From NCBI GenBank assembly GCA_003248965.1, contig QFQU01000010.1:150489-214488 (forward strand): DNA of 64,000 nucleotides. The letters are read 5' to 3'. Every line of letters begins with the position of its first letter. Within the stretch, counting starts at the first letter, position 1. A program made the translations under genes and the position numbers. The notes under the pieces are model-generated. The model saw only the letters and a list, made by a program, of their open reading frames with translations, made no database searches and had not been told where the DNA came from. Shown here piece by piece: positions 52,592 to 61,416 of this stretch. Source of the stretch: Brevundimonas sp. GTDB taxonomy: Bacteria > Pseudomonadota > Alphaproteobacteria > Caulobacterales > Caulobacteraceae.

Positions 52592-53772
52592 CTATCGTCT
52601 GAAAACGCCGACCAGTTCCACGTGGGCCGACCATAGAAATTGATCCACGGGCGTCACCCGCTCCAGCCGGAACCCGGCGTCAATCAGAACCCGCGCATCC
52701 CGTGCGAAGGTCTGGGGGTTGCACGACACCCCGACCACGACGCCTGCCTTGGTCGACGCGATCTGGGCCGTCTGTTCGACGGCTCCGGCGCGCGGCGGAT
52801 CGAAGACGATGGCCTCGCATCCCTTCAGGTCGAACGGCGTCAAAGGCCGCCGGAACAGGTCGCGCGCCTCGGCGGCGATGGCCTTCATCCCCCTGGCCGT
52901 GTTGATCCCGGCCTTCAGGGCGTCGATGCCGGCCCTGGAGGCGTCGGCGGCGATCACCGGGGCGACCGTCGCCAGGGGGAAGGTGAACGTCCCGGCCCCG
53001 CAGAACAGATCGGCGACCTTCCGGGCGCCCTTCACCGCAGCGACGGCGCGGGACACCGTGGCCTCCTCCGCCTGGGGCACGGCTTGCAGAAAGCCCCCGG
53101 CCGGCAGCGCCACGGTCGCCGGACCGAAGGCGACCTTCGGCTGGCGCGCCATGACCAGGGTTTCGCCGGCCAGGCTCAGCCGCGCCAGATCGGCCGCGTG
53201 GGCCGCCGCGATGGCCCGGCTGCGGGCGTCGCCCGACAAGCCGCCGCCGGATCGCCGCTCTACCCCCGTCACGTCGACGTCCAGCCCCGTCAGGGTCCAG
53301 GTGACATGCAGGGTCGGCGCCGATTTGGGATGCTCCAGAAACGCTTCCGCCAGACGCTTCAGGGTCGGGATCGCCTGAACGATGCGGGGATCGGCGACGG
53401 GACAGGCGACGACCTCGACCAGCCGCCACGACCGACGCGCCTTGAACCCCAGGATCGCCTGCCCGTCCTCGGCGCGCCGTCGATCCGTTCGCGCGCCAGG
53501 GCCAGCCGCACCTGCTCGCGCTTCCAGTCCAGATAGGGCGTGTGGGCCCAGTGCTGCAGGGCGCAGCCGCCGCAGTCGCCATACTGCGGCGACACCGGCG
53601 CGATCCGGTCGGCGCTGGGCGTGACGATCTCGACTGTTTCCATCCGCCCATCGCGCACCTCGCCCCGCACGGTTTCACCCGGCAGCGTCAGGCTGGCGAA
53701 GACCGGCCCGTTCGGCGTCTCGGCGATCCCGTCGCCCTGTCCGCCGATGCGGTCGATCCTGAAGGTCTCCAT
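52592..53772 (-). pseudogene. Frameshifted class I SAM-dependent RNA methyltransferase (RlmD/TrmA family)
   Basis: The N-terminal part reads from ATG 53772 in one frame: TRAM-like RIDRIGGQGDGIAE, then a possible Fe-S region DCGGCALQHW. That frame fails after ARERIDGAP. A second frame takes over with EDGQAILGFKARRSWRLVEV and runs to the stop through DLFCGAGTFTFPLA, VFDPPRAGAV and the catalytic-cysteine motif VSCNPQTFARD. The joint lies near 53465-53485. The 1181-bp span is not a multiple of three, and I would expect roughly 25-30 more residues between the parts, so a deletion probably caused the shift. It may be a genuine pseudogene or a sequence error. Intact, it would make m5U-type methylations in RNA. 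Confidence 0.8.
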
Positions 53773-53879
53773 CGCCGCGCTTCTAGCCCCGCCTCCCCCG
53801 TGCGCCAAGCCACGACCTCAGCGACGCAAACACGACGGGGCCTGCCATGGCCTCAAGTAGCGCCAAGCGCGGCAGGCAA

Positions 53880-53899
53880 AAAGATGAACGAAGATGAAC
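53880..53899 (+). repeat. Tandem 10-bp direct repeat
   Basis: aagatgaacg occurs twice back to back in the 238-bp gap before the glycine-zipper gene. It is probably a minor duplication; the remainder of 53773-54010 holds no gene that I can support. Confidence 0.6.
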
Positions 53900-54010
53900 G
53901 GGTCGCTCAAACACCGTTCAGCTTCGGGCGATTAATCATTCTTGCAACAGACACGAGGCTTCGCCGTTATGCGGTTACGGAATTGGTCCGGTCCTCGAAG
54001 GGGTTGGAAT

Positions 54011-54676
54011 ATGCGTATCTCGAAAACATCGCTGGCCGCCGTCGCCGCCCTGGCTCTGGGCGTCACCGTCGCGCCGCTCGCCGCCTCGGCCCAGACCTAT
54101 TACAGCTACGGTCAGGCGCGGAATTACGGCACCGGCGCCTATGGCCCGTCCTACGACTATTCAAACCGCGGCTATGGCTATGATCCGTGCGCGCGTGAGC
54201 GTCAGGGCCGGACCGGCGCCGGCGCGGTGATCGGCGGCGGCGCGGGCGCCGTCATCGGTTCGCAACTGGCCGCGCGCGGTCGTCGCACCGAAGGCAGCAT
54301 CCTGGGCGGCGTGCTCGGCGCCGTGGTGGGATCCCAGGTCGGCCGCTCCAGCTCCGACGCCTGCCGCAGCTATCAGAGCAACGGCTACAACGGCTATTCT
54401 CAAGGCTACGGTTACAGCGAGCCGACCTACAGCTACTACGACAACCGCTATACCGGCGATCAAGGCTATGGCTACGGCTACAGCGATTACGACCGCCGTG
54501 AAGACTACGCCTACGACCGTGGCGGCTATTACAATGATCGCCCGGTCGGAAACTATCAGAACACCGACGGATGCCGCCTGGCTGAAAGCCGCATCCGTCT
54601 GCCCGATGGTCGCACGGACACCCGCTATGTCCGCACCTGCCCCGACCAGTACGGCCGCTATCGCGTCGTCGATTAA
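54011..54676 (+). CDS. Secreted glycine-zipper protein with Tyr/Gly-rich region
   Basis: 221 residues. A signal peptide (about 1-27, ending ASA) is followed by a Tyr/Gly-rich stretch, a glycine-zipper segment (GAGAVIGGGAGAVIGSQLAA and GGVLGAVVGSQVG, about residues 70-115) like that of 17-kDa surface antigen and related outer-membrane proteins, then a second Tyr/Gly/Asn-rich stretch and a conserved C-terminus (CRLAESRIRLPDGRTDTRYV). It probably associates with the envelope. It is followed by a strong terminator. Confidence 0.85.
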   Translation: MRISKTSLAAVAALALGVTVAPLAASAQTYYSYGQARNYGTGAYGPSYDYSNRGYGYDPCARERQGRTGAGAVIGGGAGAVIGSQLAARGRRTEGSILGGVLGAVVGSQVGRSSSDACRSYQSNGYNGYSQGYGYSEPTYSYYDNRYTGDQGYGYGYSDYDRREDYAYDRGGYYNDRPVGNYQNTDGCRLAESRIRLPDGRTDTRYVRTCPDQYGRYRVVD

Positions 54677-54713
54677 TTTTCAGCCCCCCTGTCGATCGAC
54701 GATGTGACGGGAG

Positions 54714-54747
54714 CCGCCGGAGGATCAGTCCTCCGGCGGTTTCTCTT
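54714..54747 (+). terminator. Intrinsic terminator after the glycine-zipper gene
   Basis: CCGCCGGAGGA (54714-54724) pairs with TCCTCCGGCGG (54729-54739) around TCAG, followed by tttctcttt. It lies just before the convergent tlyA stop. Confidence 0.85.
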
Positions 54748-54758
54748 TGTTGAGGGGC

Positions 54759-55511
54759 CTATCGCGCGGTCGCGCTGCTTGAGGCTCGTTTGGCCCAGAG
54801 CAGGAATTCGACATTGCCGTCGCCGCCCGTGATCGGGCTTTCGGTCGTGGCCTGCACGGTCCAGCCGACGCTTTCCAGCCAGTCGGAAACCCGCTGAACC
54901 GCCGCCACATGGGCCTGGGGGTCCTTGACCACCCCCTTCTTGCCGCCGCCGCCGGGGCCGTCCGCCTCGAACTGGGGCTTCACCAGCGTCACCAGATCGG
55001 CGTCGCCCGCCGCCAGCGCCAAAGCGGCGGGCAGCACCTTCGACAGGCTGATGAAGCTGGCGTCGCAGACGATCAGGGACGGCGCCTGCGGGATCACCTC
55101 GGGGTTCAGGTCGCGGGCGTCCGTCCGCTCCAGATTGACCACGCGCGGATCGTCCGCGACCCGGTCGTGCATCTGGCCGAAACCGACATCGACGGCGAAG
55201 ACGCGCGCCGCGCCGCGATCCAGACAGACTTCGGTGAAGCCGCCGGTCGAGGCGCCGACGTCCAGCGCCACCCGTCCCTCGACCGCGATCGGCCACAGGT
55301 CCAGCGCATGATCCAGTTTCAGCGCGCCGCGTCCGACCCAGCGGTGCGCGGGCTGGGCCTCCAGCACGGCGTCTTCGTCCACCTGCTCGGACGGCTTCTG
55401 CACCGCCACGCCGTCGGCGAGGACCAGACCGGCCTCGATCGCCGCCCTGGCCCGCGCGCGGCTGTCGAACAGACCGCGCGCGACCAGAAGCTGATCGATG
55501 CGGGACTTCAC
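54759..55511 (-). CDS. tlyA: TlyA-family rRNA 2'-O-methyltransferase
   Basis: 250 residues. The N-terminal S4 RNA-binding domain (SRIDQLLVARGLFDSRARAR) precedes a Rossmann methyltransferase domain with LDVGASTGGFTEVCLDRGA and VTLVKPQFEA. TlyA proteins methylate 16S and 23S rRNA; some were annotated as haemolysins. GTG 55511 overlaps the valS stop (GTGA), so the pair is coupled. Confidence 0.93.
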   Translation of the reverse strand: MKSRIDQLLVARGLFDSRARARAAIEAGLVLADGVAVQKPSEQVDEDAVLEAQPAHRWVGRGALKLDHALDLWPIAVEGRVALDVGASTGGFTEVCLDRGAARVFAVDVGFGQMHDRVADDPRVVNLERTDARDLNPEVIPQAPSLIVCDASFISLSKVLPAALALAAGDADLVTLVKPQFEADGPGGGGKKGVVKDPQAHVAAVQRVSDWLESVGWTVQATTESPITGGDGNVEFLLWAKRASSSATAR

Positions 55512-58240
55512 CCGATCTCGCTGAGCCGGGCCAGCGCCGCCTGCAGCTTGACCTTGCCGGCCTCGGCCTCGGCCAGTTTGGCGCGCTGTTCGTCCACGAC
55601 TTCCGGCGCGGCGCGGGCGACGAAGTTGGGGTTGCCCAGCTTCTTGTTCACATGGCCGATGTCGCTGTCGAAGACGGCGATCTCCTTTTCCAGACGCGCC
55701 CGTTCGGCGGTCAGGTCGATGACGCCCGCCAGCGACAGGGCGACGGTCGAACCGCCGGAGACGAAGGTCACGGCGCCCGTCGGGGCCGCGTCCGCCGAGC
55801 CGACCTCGGACACCCGGCCCAGGGTCAGGATCAGGTCGCGGTGACGGGCGATGCGTTCGGCGGTCACGGCGTCGGGCGCGACGAAGGCCAGCGGCGGCTT
55901 GGCCGACGGCGGCACATTCATCTCGGCGCGCAGGCCCCGGATTTCACCGACCAGATCGACCAGCCAGCCGATCTCGGCCTCGGCCGAGGCGTCGATGAAG
56001 GCGTCGGGCAGCACCGGCCATTCGGCGCCTATCAGCAAGCCGTCGCGCGCCGGGCCTTCCTTGCCCAGTTCGGCCCACAGCTCCTCGGTGATGAAGGGCA
56101 TGACCGGGTGCAGCAGCTTCAGCGTCTGGTCCAGCGTCCAGGCGGTCATGGCGCGCGTTTCGGCCTTGGCCGCCTCGTCCGATCCCTGGAAGACGGGCTT
56201 GGCCAGTTCCAGATACCAGTCGCAGAAGACGTTCCAGACAAAGCGGTACAGGGCGCCCGCCGCATCGTCGAACCGCCCGCCCTCGATGGCGTCGGACACG
56301 GCGCGTTCGGCCTTGGTCAGTTCGCCTCTGATCCAGCGGTTGATCGTCTGTTCGACGGTCGCCGGATCGAAGCCCTCGACGCGGCGCGCCTCGTTCATCT
56401 GGCTGAAGCGCGCGGCGTTCCACAGCTTGGTGCCGAAGTTGCGATAGCCCTCGATCCGTTGCTTCGACAGCTTGATGTCGCGCGTGCCCGACAGGATGGC
56501 CATGGTGAAGCGCAACGGATCGGCGCCCAGTTCGTCGATGATGCCCAGGGGGTCGATGACGTTCCCCTTGGATTTACTCATCTTCTGGCCCTTCTCGTCG
56601 CGGACCAGACCGTTGATGATGACCCGCTTAAACGGGACCTCGCCGTCCATGAAGTGCAGGCCCATCATCATCATCCGGGCGACCCAGAAGAAGATGATGT
56701 CCGCCGCCGTGACCAGGTCGCTGGTCGGATAGAACCGCTCCAGATCCTCGGTCTTCTCGGGCCAGCCCATGGTCGAGAAGGGCCACAGGGCCGAGGAGAA
56801 CCAGGTGTCCAGAACATCCTCGTCCTGGGTCAGGGCGACTTCGGAATCATAGTCCGCCATCGCCTGTTCGCGGGCGTCCTCTTCCGTTTCGGCGACATAG
56901 ATTTCGCCGTTCGGGCCATACCAGGCCGGGATGCGGTGCCCCCACCACAGCTGGCGCGAAATGCACCAGGGCTCGATATTGCGCAGCCATTCGAAGTAGA
57001 TTTTCTCGTAGGACTTCGGCTCGAACACCGTCTCGCCCTGCTCCACCGCCTTCAGCGCGGGCTGGGCCAGGACCTTGGCGTCGACGTACCACTGGTCCGT
57101 CAACCACGGCTCGATGACCACGCCTGAACGGTCGCCGTGCGGGACGACGTGCTTGGTCTTCTCGATCTCGCGCAGCCAGCCCTCTTCCTCGGCGCGGGCG
57201 ACGATGGCCTTGCGCGCGGCGAAGCGGTCGATGCCGACCAGTTCAGCCGGGATTTCAGGCGCCTCGTCGGCGACGATGCGCGCAAAGGCGTCCAGAATGT
57301 TCAAGGCCGCCAGCCCTGCCCGCTTGCCGACGCCGAAGTCGTTGAAATCATGCGCAGGGGTGATTTTGACCGCGCCAGACCCCTTGGTCGGATCAGCGTA
57401 GTCGTCGGCGACGATGGGGATGCGACGGCCGGTGATCGGCAGGGTCACGAACTTGCCGACCAGACCCGCGTAACGCTCATCCTCCGGATGAACGGCCACG
57501 CCGGTGTCGCCCAGCATGGTCTCGGGCCGGGTCGTAGCGACGACGATGAAGGCGCGCGTCTCCCATTCCGTCGCCTTGCCGTCCTCGTCGAAGCCGACGG
57601 GGTGTTCATAGGTCACGCCGTCGGCCAGCGGATAGGCGAAGTGCCAGTAGGCGCCGTCGACCTCGCGCTGTTCGACCTCCAGGTCCGAGATGGCGGTCTG
57701 GAAATGCGGGTCCCAGTTCACCAGCCGCTTGTCGCGATAGATCAGGCCCTCCTTGTGCAGTTGCACGAAGACCTTGCGGACGGCGGCGTTCAGCCCCTCG
57801 TCCAGGGTGAACCGTTCGCGCGACCAGTCGCACGATGCGCCCAGACGGCGCAGCTGGCGCACGATGGTCCCGCCGCTCTCGGCCTTCCACTCCCAGACCT
57901 TGTCGATGAAGGCGTCGCGGCCCATGTCGTGGCGGCCGACGTTGCCGGCGGCGGCCAGCTGACGCTCGACCACCATCTGGGTGGCGATGCCGGCGTGGTC
58001 CGTGCCCGGCAGCCAGAGCACCGCCTTGCCCTTCATCCGGTGATAGCGGGCCAGGATGTCCTGAAGCGTATTGTTCAGCGCATGGCCGATATGCAGGCTG
58101 CCGGTCACGTTGGGCGGCGGAATGACGATCGAATAGGCCTCGGCCGCGCCGTCGGTGCGGGGCGCGAACAGGCCGCTCTCCTCCCACTGGGCGTAGAGAC
58201 GAGGCTCGGCGGCCTGGGGTTCGAAAGTCTTCTCAAGCAT
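55508..58240 (-). CDS. valS: Valyl-tRNA synthetase
   Basis: 910 residues. The HIGH motif is in PPPNVTGSLHIGHALNN and KMSKS in KGQKMSKSKGNVIDP. The editing domain (GVAVHPEDERYAGLVGK) and the C-terminal coiled-coil arm (KEIAVFDSDIGHVNKKL) are present. ATG 58240 gives MLEKTFEPQAAEPRLY, the usual ValS start, although the frame stays open 18 codons upstream. It charges tRNA-Val. Confidence 0.98.
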   Translation of the reverse strand: MLEKTFEPQAAEPRLYAQWEESGLFAPRTDGAAEAYSIVIPPPNVTGSLHIGHALNNTLQDILARYHRMKGKAVLWLPGTDHAGIATQMVVERQLAAAGNVGRHDMGRDAFIDKVWEWKAESGGTIVRQLRRLGASCDWSRERFTLDEGLNAAVRKVFVQLHKEGLIYRDKRLVNWDPHFQTAISDLEVEQREVDGAYWHFAYPLADGVTYEHPVGFDEDGKATEWETRAFIVVATTRPETMLGDTGVAVHPEDERYAGLVGKFVTLPITGRRIPIVADDYADPTKGSGAVKITPAHDFNDFGVGKRAGLAALNILDAFARIVADEAPEIPAELVGIDRFAARKAIVARAEEEGWLREIEKTKHVVPHGDRSGVVIEPWLTDQWYVDAKVLAQPALKAVEQGETVFEPKSYEKIYFEWLRNIEPWCISRQLWWGHRIPAWYGPNGEIYVAETEEDAREQAMADYDSEVALTQDEDVLDTWFSSALWPFSTMGWPEKTEDLERFYPTSDLVTAADIIFFWVARMMMMGLHFMDGEVPFKRVIINGLVRDEKGQKMSKSKGNVIDPLGIIDELGADPLRFTMAILSGTRDIKLSKQRIEGYRNFGTKLWNAARFSQMNEARRVEGFDPATVEQTINRWIRGELTKAERAVSDAIEGGRFDDAAGALYRFVWNVFCDWYLELAKPVFQGSDEAAKAETRAMTAWTLDQTLKLLHPVMPFITEELWAELGKEGPARDGLLIGAEWPVLPDAFIDASAEAEIGWLVDLVGEIRGLRAEMNVPPSAKPPLAFVAPDAVTAERIARHRDLILTLGRVSEVGSADAAPTGAVTFVSGGSTVALSLAGVIDLTAERARLEKEIAVFDSDIGHVNKKLGNPNFVARAAPEVVDEQRAKLAEAEAGKVKLQAALARLSEIG

Positions 58241-58304
58241 CGGGGACTTCTTTGTTGCTAACGCTCCGCGCGCGGCGCGTCGCTCCTTGAGCATATCGAA
58301 AATG

Positions 58305-58332
58305 CAGAAAGGCGGCCCCTTCAGGAGCCGCC
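58305..58332 (-). terminator. Terminator after popZ
   Basis: On the minus strand GGCGGCTCC-tgaa-GGGGCCGCC (58332-58311) is followed by TTTCTG. It has a 9-bp stem with one T.G pair. Confidence 0.65.
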
Positions 58333-58362
58333 CCTCGGACTAGTCTGGGCTGAGGCGAAGGG

Positions 58363-58980
58363 CTAGGCGCTGCGCGCGATGCGTTCGACTTCCTTCTGTA
58401 CCGCCGCCTGAACGATGCCGGGCAGATTGGCGTCCAGCCAGTCCTTCAACATGGGGCGCAGCATCTCGGCGACCATGGCCTCGACGGTGTTACCGCTGAC
58501 GAAGGGCATTTCGTTAGTTGGGGCGGCAGCCATCGGCTCTGGCTTTTTGAAGCTGGCGGCCAGGCCGGCGAAGGCCGAGGCGGCGCTGGCGGCGGCGCTG
58601 TCGCCGACCAGGGAATCATAGGCAGGAGCGGGCGCGGCGGGTTGCTCGGCCTGAGGTTGATACGGGTCCTCCGGAAAGGGCTCGTCCGCCGTCTCGAGCA
58701 CATCCAGATCGCCGATGCTGGCGGGCGCGGTCGTCTCGTAACGGTCCGTCAGTTCCAGGACGTCTTCTTCAACCGCCGCTTCGGCGGGCGCGGCGACCTC
58801 GACCGGCGCTTCGACCACGCCTTCCGCCGAAAACGTCTCCACGACAGGCGTGGCCTCTGGTTCCGACGGCGCTGCGGGCGCAGCCGCCGTTTCCGCAGGG
58901 GCTTCGTCTTCGGAGATGATCCGGCGAATCGACGCCAGGATCTCTTCCATGGTCGGTTCCTGAGCGGATTGGTCGGTCAT
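58363..58980 (-). CDS. popZ: PopZ, polar organising protein (DUF2497 family)
   Basis: 205 residues. The N-terminal helix (EPTMEEILASIRRIISEDEA), the acidic Pro/Ala/Glu-rich middle (about residues 25-140) and the C-terminal oligomerisation helices (VAEMLRPMLKDWLDANLPGI, then VQKEVERIARSA) are the PopZ pattern. In Caulobacter, PopZ forms a polar matrix that anchors ParB-parS centromeres and recruits regulators. Nearby valS is also a conserved feature. Confidence 0.95.
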   Translation of the reverse strand: MTDQSAQEPTMEEILASIRRIISEDEAPAETAAAPAAPSEPEATPVVETFSAEGVVEAPVEVAAPAEAAVEEDVLELTDRYETTAPASIGDLDVLETADEPFPEDPYQPQAEQPAAPAPAYDSLVGDSAAASAASAFAGLAASFKKPEPMAAAPTNEMPFVSGNTVEAMVAEMLRPMLKDWLDANLPGIVQAAVQKEVERIARSA

Positions 58981-59114
58981 GGGTTAGCCTTGGGCGAGAC
59001 CTTCGGGAAAGATCGACGTCGGAACACGCACGCGCGACCGATGCCGGATTCTTGTCGTCGCATCAACGCTCGCCGGAATCAACGGCGATTTCCGCCGCCG
59101 CCGACGGACGTCGG

Positions 59115-60650
59115 TCAGTTCCGGGGCGCGGTGCGGACGACCTCGCTCTTGAGCTGGGCGTCGATCGGTGCGTCCGGCGCGTCCACGGCGCCGACGATCG
59201 GCGGCGACGCCACGCGGTCCAGCGTCTCGACTACGCCGTCCCACGGCAAGCCGCCGCGTCCCTGAACACGGTCGTAATTCGCCTTCGGATCGTAAGTCTC
59301 GACCGCAGGATTCAGCGCCGGCCCTTCCAACTGCCCCATGGCGGCCAGCAACGAGGCGCGCGCCACATATTCTGCGGCGCGTGCGGTGGCCAGGCCCGTC
59401 TGCGAGGCGCGCAGCGTCACTTCCTGGTTCAGCACGTCCAGGGTGGTGCGCAGGCCCACCTGGGCTTCCTGGCGGACGCCCTCGGCCGCGACCGAAGCGG
59501 CGCGCACCGCCTCTTCGCCCGCGGCGACGCTGGCGCGGGCCGACAGGACCTGGGCGTAGGCGGCGCTGACGCTTTGCAGGACTTCGCGGCGTTGAGCTTC
59601 GACATTGATCTGGGCGGCGTTGGCCTGTTCCAGCGCCTGGGCGACGCGCGAACGGTTCAGCCCGCCGGTGAACAGCGGCACCGAAAGCGTGGCGCCGGCC
59701 GTGAAGCTGCGACGATCAGCCAATTCGCCCAGGTCGCGCAGGTCGTTCGTCGCCCCGCCGTAAGAGGCCGTGGCCCGGATGGAGGGCAGATATTCAGCCC
59801 GCGCCGCCGCCACGGCGGCCTCGGCGCCCTGCTGTCGATAGGTGGCGGCAAGGACGCCCGGATTGCGCTGCAGGGCGGTTTCTATCGCCGCGTCGAAGTC
59901 GGTCGGAACGGCTGGCAAGACTGGGGCCGCCTCCAGTTCGGTCGGCGACTGCCCCACCACGGCGGCGTAGGTCGCGCGCGAGGTCGAAAGCTGGGCCTGG
60001 GCGTTGGCCAGATCCGACTGCGACTGGGCCAGAGACGCTTCCGCCTGGGCCACGTCGGTACGGGTGATCTCGCCGACCTCGAATCGGGCGCTGGTCTCTT
60101 CCAACTGACGCTGAAGGACGCGCAGGTTCTCCTGGCGGATGGCCAGAATCTGCATGTCGCGGTTGACGCTCACATAGGCCTGGATGACGGACAACATCAC
60201 CGATTGTTCGACGCTGCGCAGGTTCTCACGTCCAGCCAGGACGCCGGCCTGGGCCTGGTCGATGGCGCGGGCGACGCGCCCGGCGGTCCAGATGTTCTGC
60301 GACAGGCTGACGCCCACGTTGCCTGAATTGCTATCGGACGAACGGGTGGTGATCTGGGTGTCCGGTATGCCGTCGTTGTTGGTGTCGACGAACTGCGTCA
60401 CCGGCGGAAAATCGCTGCGCGTATAGCTGACGCCTGCCGAGGCGCCGAGCGTGGGGCGCAGGCCCGAACGCGCCTGGACGACCGTTTCGTCCAACGCCCG
60501 CTGGCTGGCGCGCTGAGCCAACAGGTTGGGATTGGTCTGATAGGCCAGGGCGATGGCGTCCTTCAACGTTTCGGCCCAGGCGGGCGCGCCCAGCCCCGTC
60601 ACAAGAGCGACCACTGCGGCCGAAGCCAGCACACGCGAGCGTTTCAACAT
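59115..60650 (-). CDS. TolC family outer-membrane efflux/secretion protein
   Basis: 511 residues. A signal peptide (about residues 1-26, ending AWA) is followed by two long helical OEP repeats (LKDAIALAYQTNPNLLAQRA and the second from about residue 260). Beta-strand segments such as VGVSLSQNIWTAGRV and ATLSVPLFTGGLNRS are typical. A short loop near residue 90 reads DTNNDGIPDT, a DxNxDGxxD calcium-loop pattern. It would export drugs or type I substrates with an inner-membrane ABC or RND pump not present here. Confidence 0.94.
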   Translation of the reverse strand: MLKRSRVLASAAVVALVTGLGAPAWAETLKDAIALAYQTNPNLLAQRASQRALDETVVQARSGLRPTLGASAGVSYTRSDFPPVTQFVDTNNDGIPDTQITTRSSDSNSGNVGVSLSQNIWTAGRVARAIDQAQAGVLAGRENLRSVEQSVMLSVIQAYVSVNRDMQILAIRQENLRVLQRQLEETSARFEVGEITRTDVAQAEASLAQSQSDLANAQAQLSTSRATYAAVVGQSPTELEAAPVLPAVPTDFDAAIETALQRNPGVLAATYRQQGAEAAVAAARAEYLPSIRATASYGGATNDLRDLGELADRRSFTAGATLSVPLFTGGLNRSRVAQALEQANAAQINVEAQRREVLQSVSAAYAQVLSARASVAAGEEAVRAASVAAEGVRQEAQVGLRTTLDVLNQEVTLRASQTGLATARAAEYVARASLLAAMGQLEGPALNPAVETYDPKANYDRVQGRGGLPWDGVVETLDRVASPPIVGAVDAPDAPIDAQLKSEVVRTAPRN

Positions 60651-60786
60651 CGTTCGTCCTTGACCGACGCCCCCGACGGGACGCCTGAATGTTCACCAGC
60701 GTAACTGCGGCTTGATCTCACCACACGCCAGTTAAGTTTTTTTCACGCAGCGGGCCAAAAAGCCCGTCGCGCGATTCGGCGTCGCA

Positions 60787-61416
60787 CTAGAGCGAGAAAG
60801 TGGGCGCCGGCGTCAACTCGGCAAGGACCGCAGGCGAGGAATCGAACAATTCACGACGCGACAGGCCTTGCTCGCCCTTGATGAACAGCGCCGCCTTGCC
60901 GATCGGGCCGCGACGTTCGACCAGAACCATCCGGCCGCCGGTCCGCAGGGCCTCGCCCCAGGTCTTGGGCAGATCGGCGATCCCGCCTTCGCTGACGATC
61001 AGGTCCAGGCCTTGACCGCTGGGCTGAGCCAGGGGGGCGACGACCGTCTGGACGCCTTCCGCCTCCAGCGCCGCTCCGATCACCTCGAACACGGCCGCGT
61101 CCGATTCCTGGGCCGTGACCTTCAAGCCGATGCGGGCCAAGACGGCGGCCGCGTAGGGGGCGGCGATGGCCAGGGCGGTCTCCCCTGCCCGCGGCGCGGC
61201 GGCCTGCAACAGCTTGGCCACATCCCGGGCGGGCATCAGGCGACGATCGCCGGCGATCGTCACCGCCTCTTCGGAATAGGCGGCGAAGGCGCGTTCGGGC
61301 GCGCAGAACGACTCACGCGGCGTCTCCATCATGGCCAGATGGATCTCGTGGTTGGTGACGTCGTTCACCCGCACCTGCGAGTCGACCATGGCCTTGCGCT
61401 CGGCGGTGAAATCCAT
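60787..61416 (-). CDS. Protein-L-isoaspartate O-methyltransferase-like protein
   Basis: 209 residues. The start (RKAMVDSQVRVNDVTNHEIHLAM) and PRESFCAPERAFAAYSEE are those of the PCMT family. The SAM motif I, normally a glycine-rich LDVGxGTGY-type loop, reads ALAIAAPYAAAVLA, so cofactor binding may be lost. Its position beside tolC is conserved in relatives as I recall. The gene is overlapped at its 5' end by the read-through tail of the integrase frame. Confidence 0.8.
   Translation of the reverse strand: MDFTAERKAMVDSQVRVNDVTNHEIHLAMMETPRESFCAPERAFAAYSEEAVTIAGDRRLMPARDVAKLLQAAAPRAGETALAIAAPYAAAVLARIGLKVTAQESDAAVFEVIGAALEAEGVQTVVAPLAQPSGQGLDLIVSEGGIADLPKTWGEALRTGGRMVLVERRGPIGKAALFIKGEQGLSRRELFDSSPAVLAELTPAPTFSL

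Noticed and set aside
60720..60775. Hairpin gcgggc/gcccg near a T run upstream of tolC as a terminator for the pcm-like gene
   Set aside because: The T run lies on the wrong side of the hairpin for either strand, and the region is upstream of the tolC start rather than downstream of the pcm-like gene.
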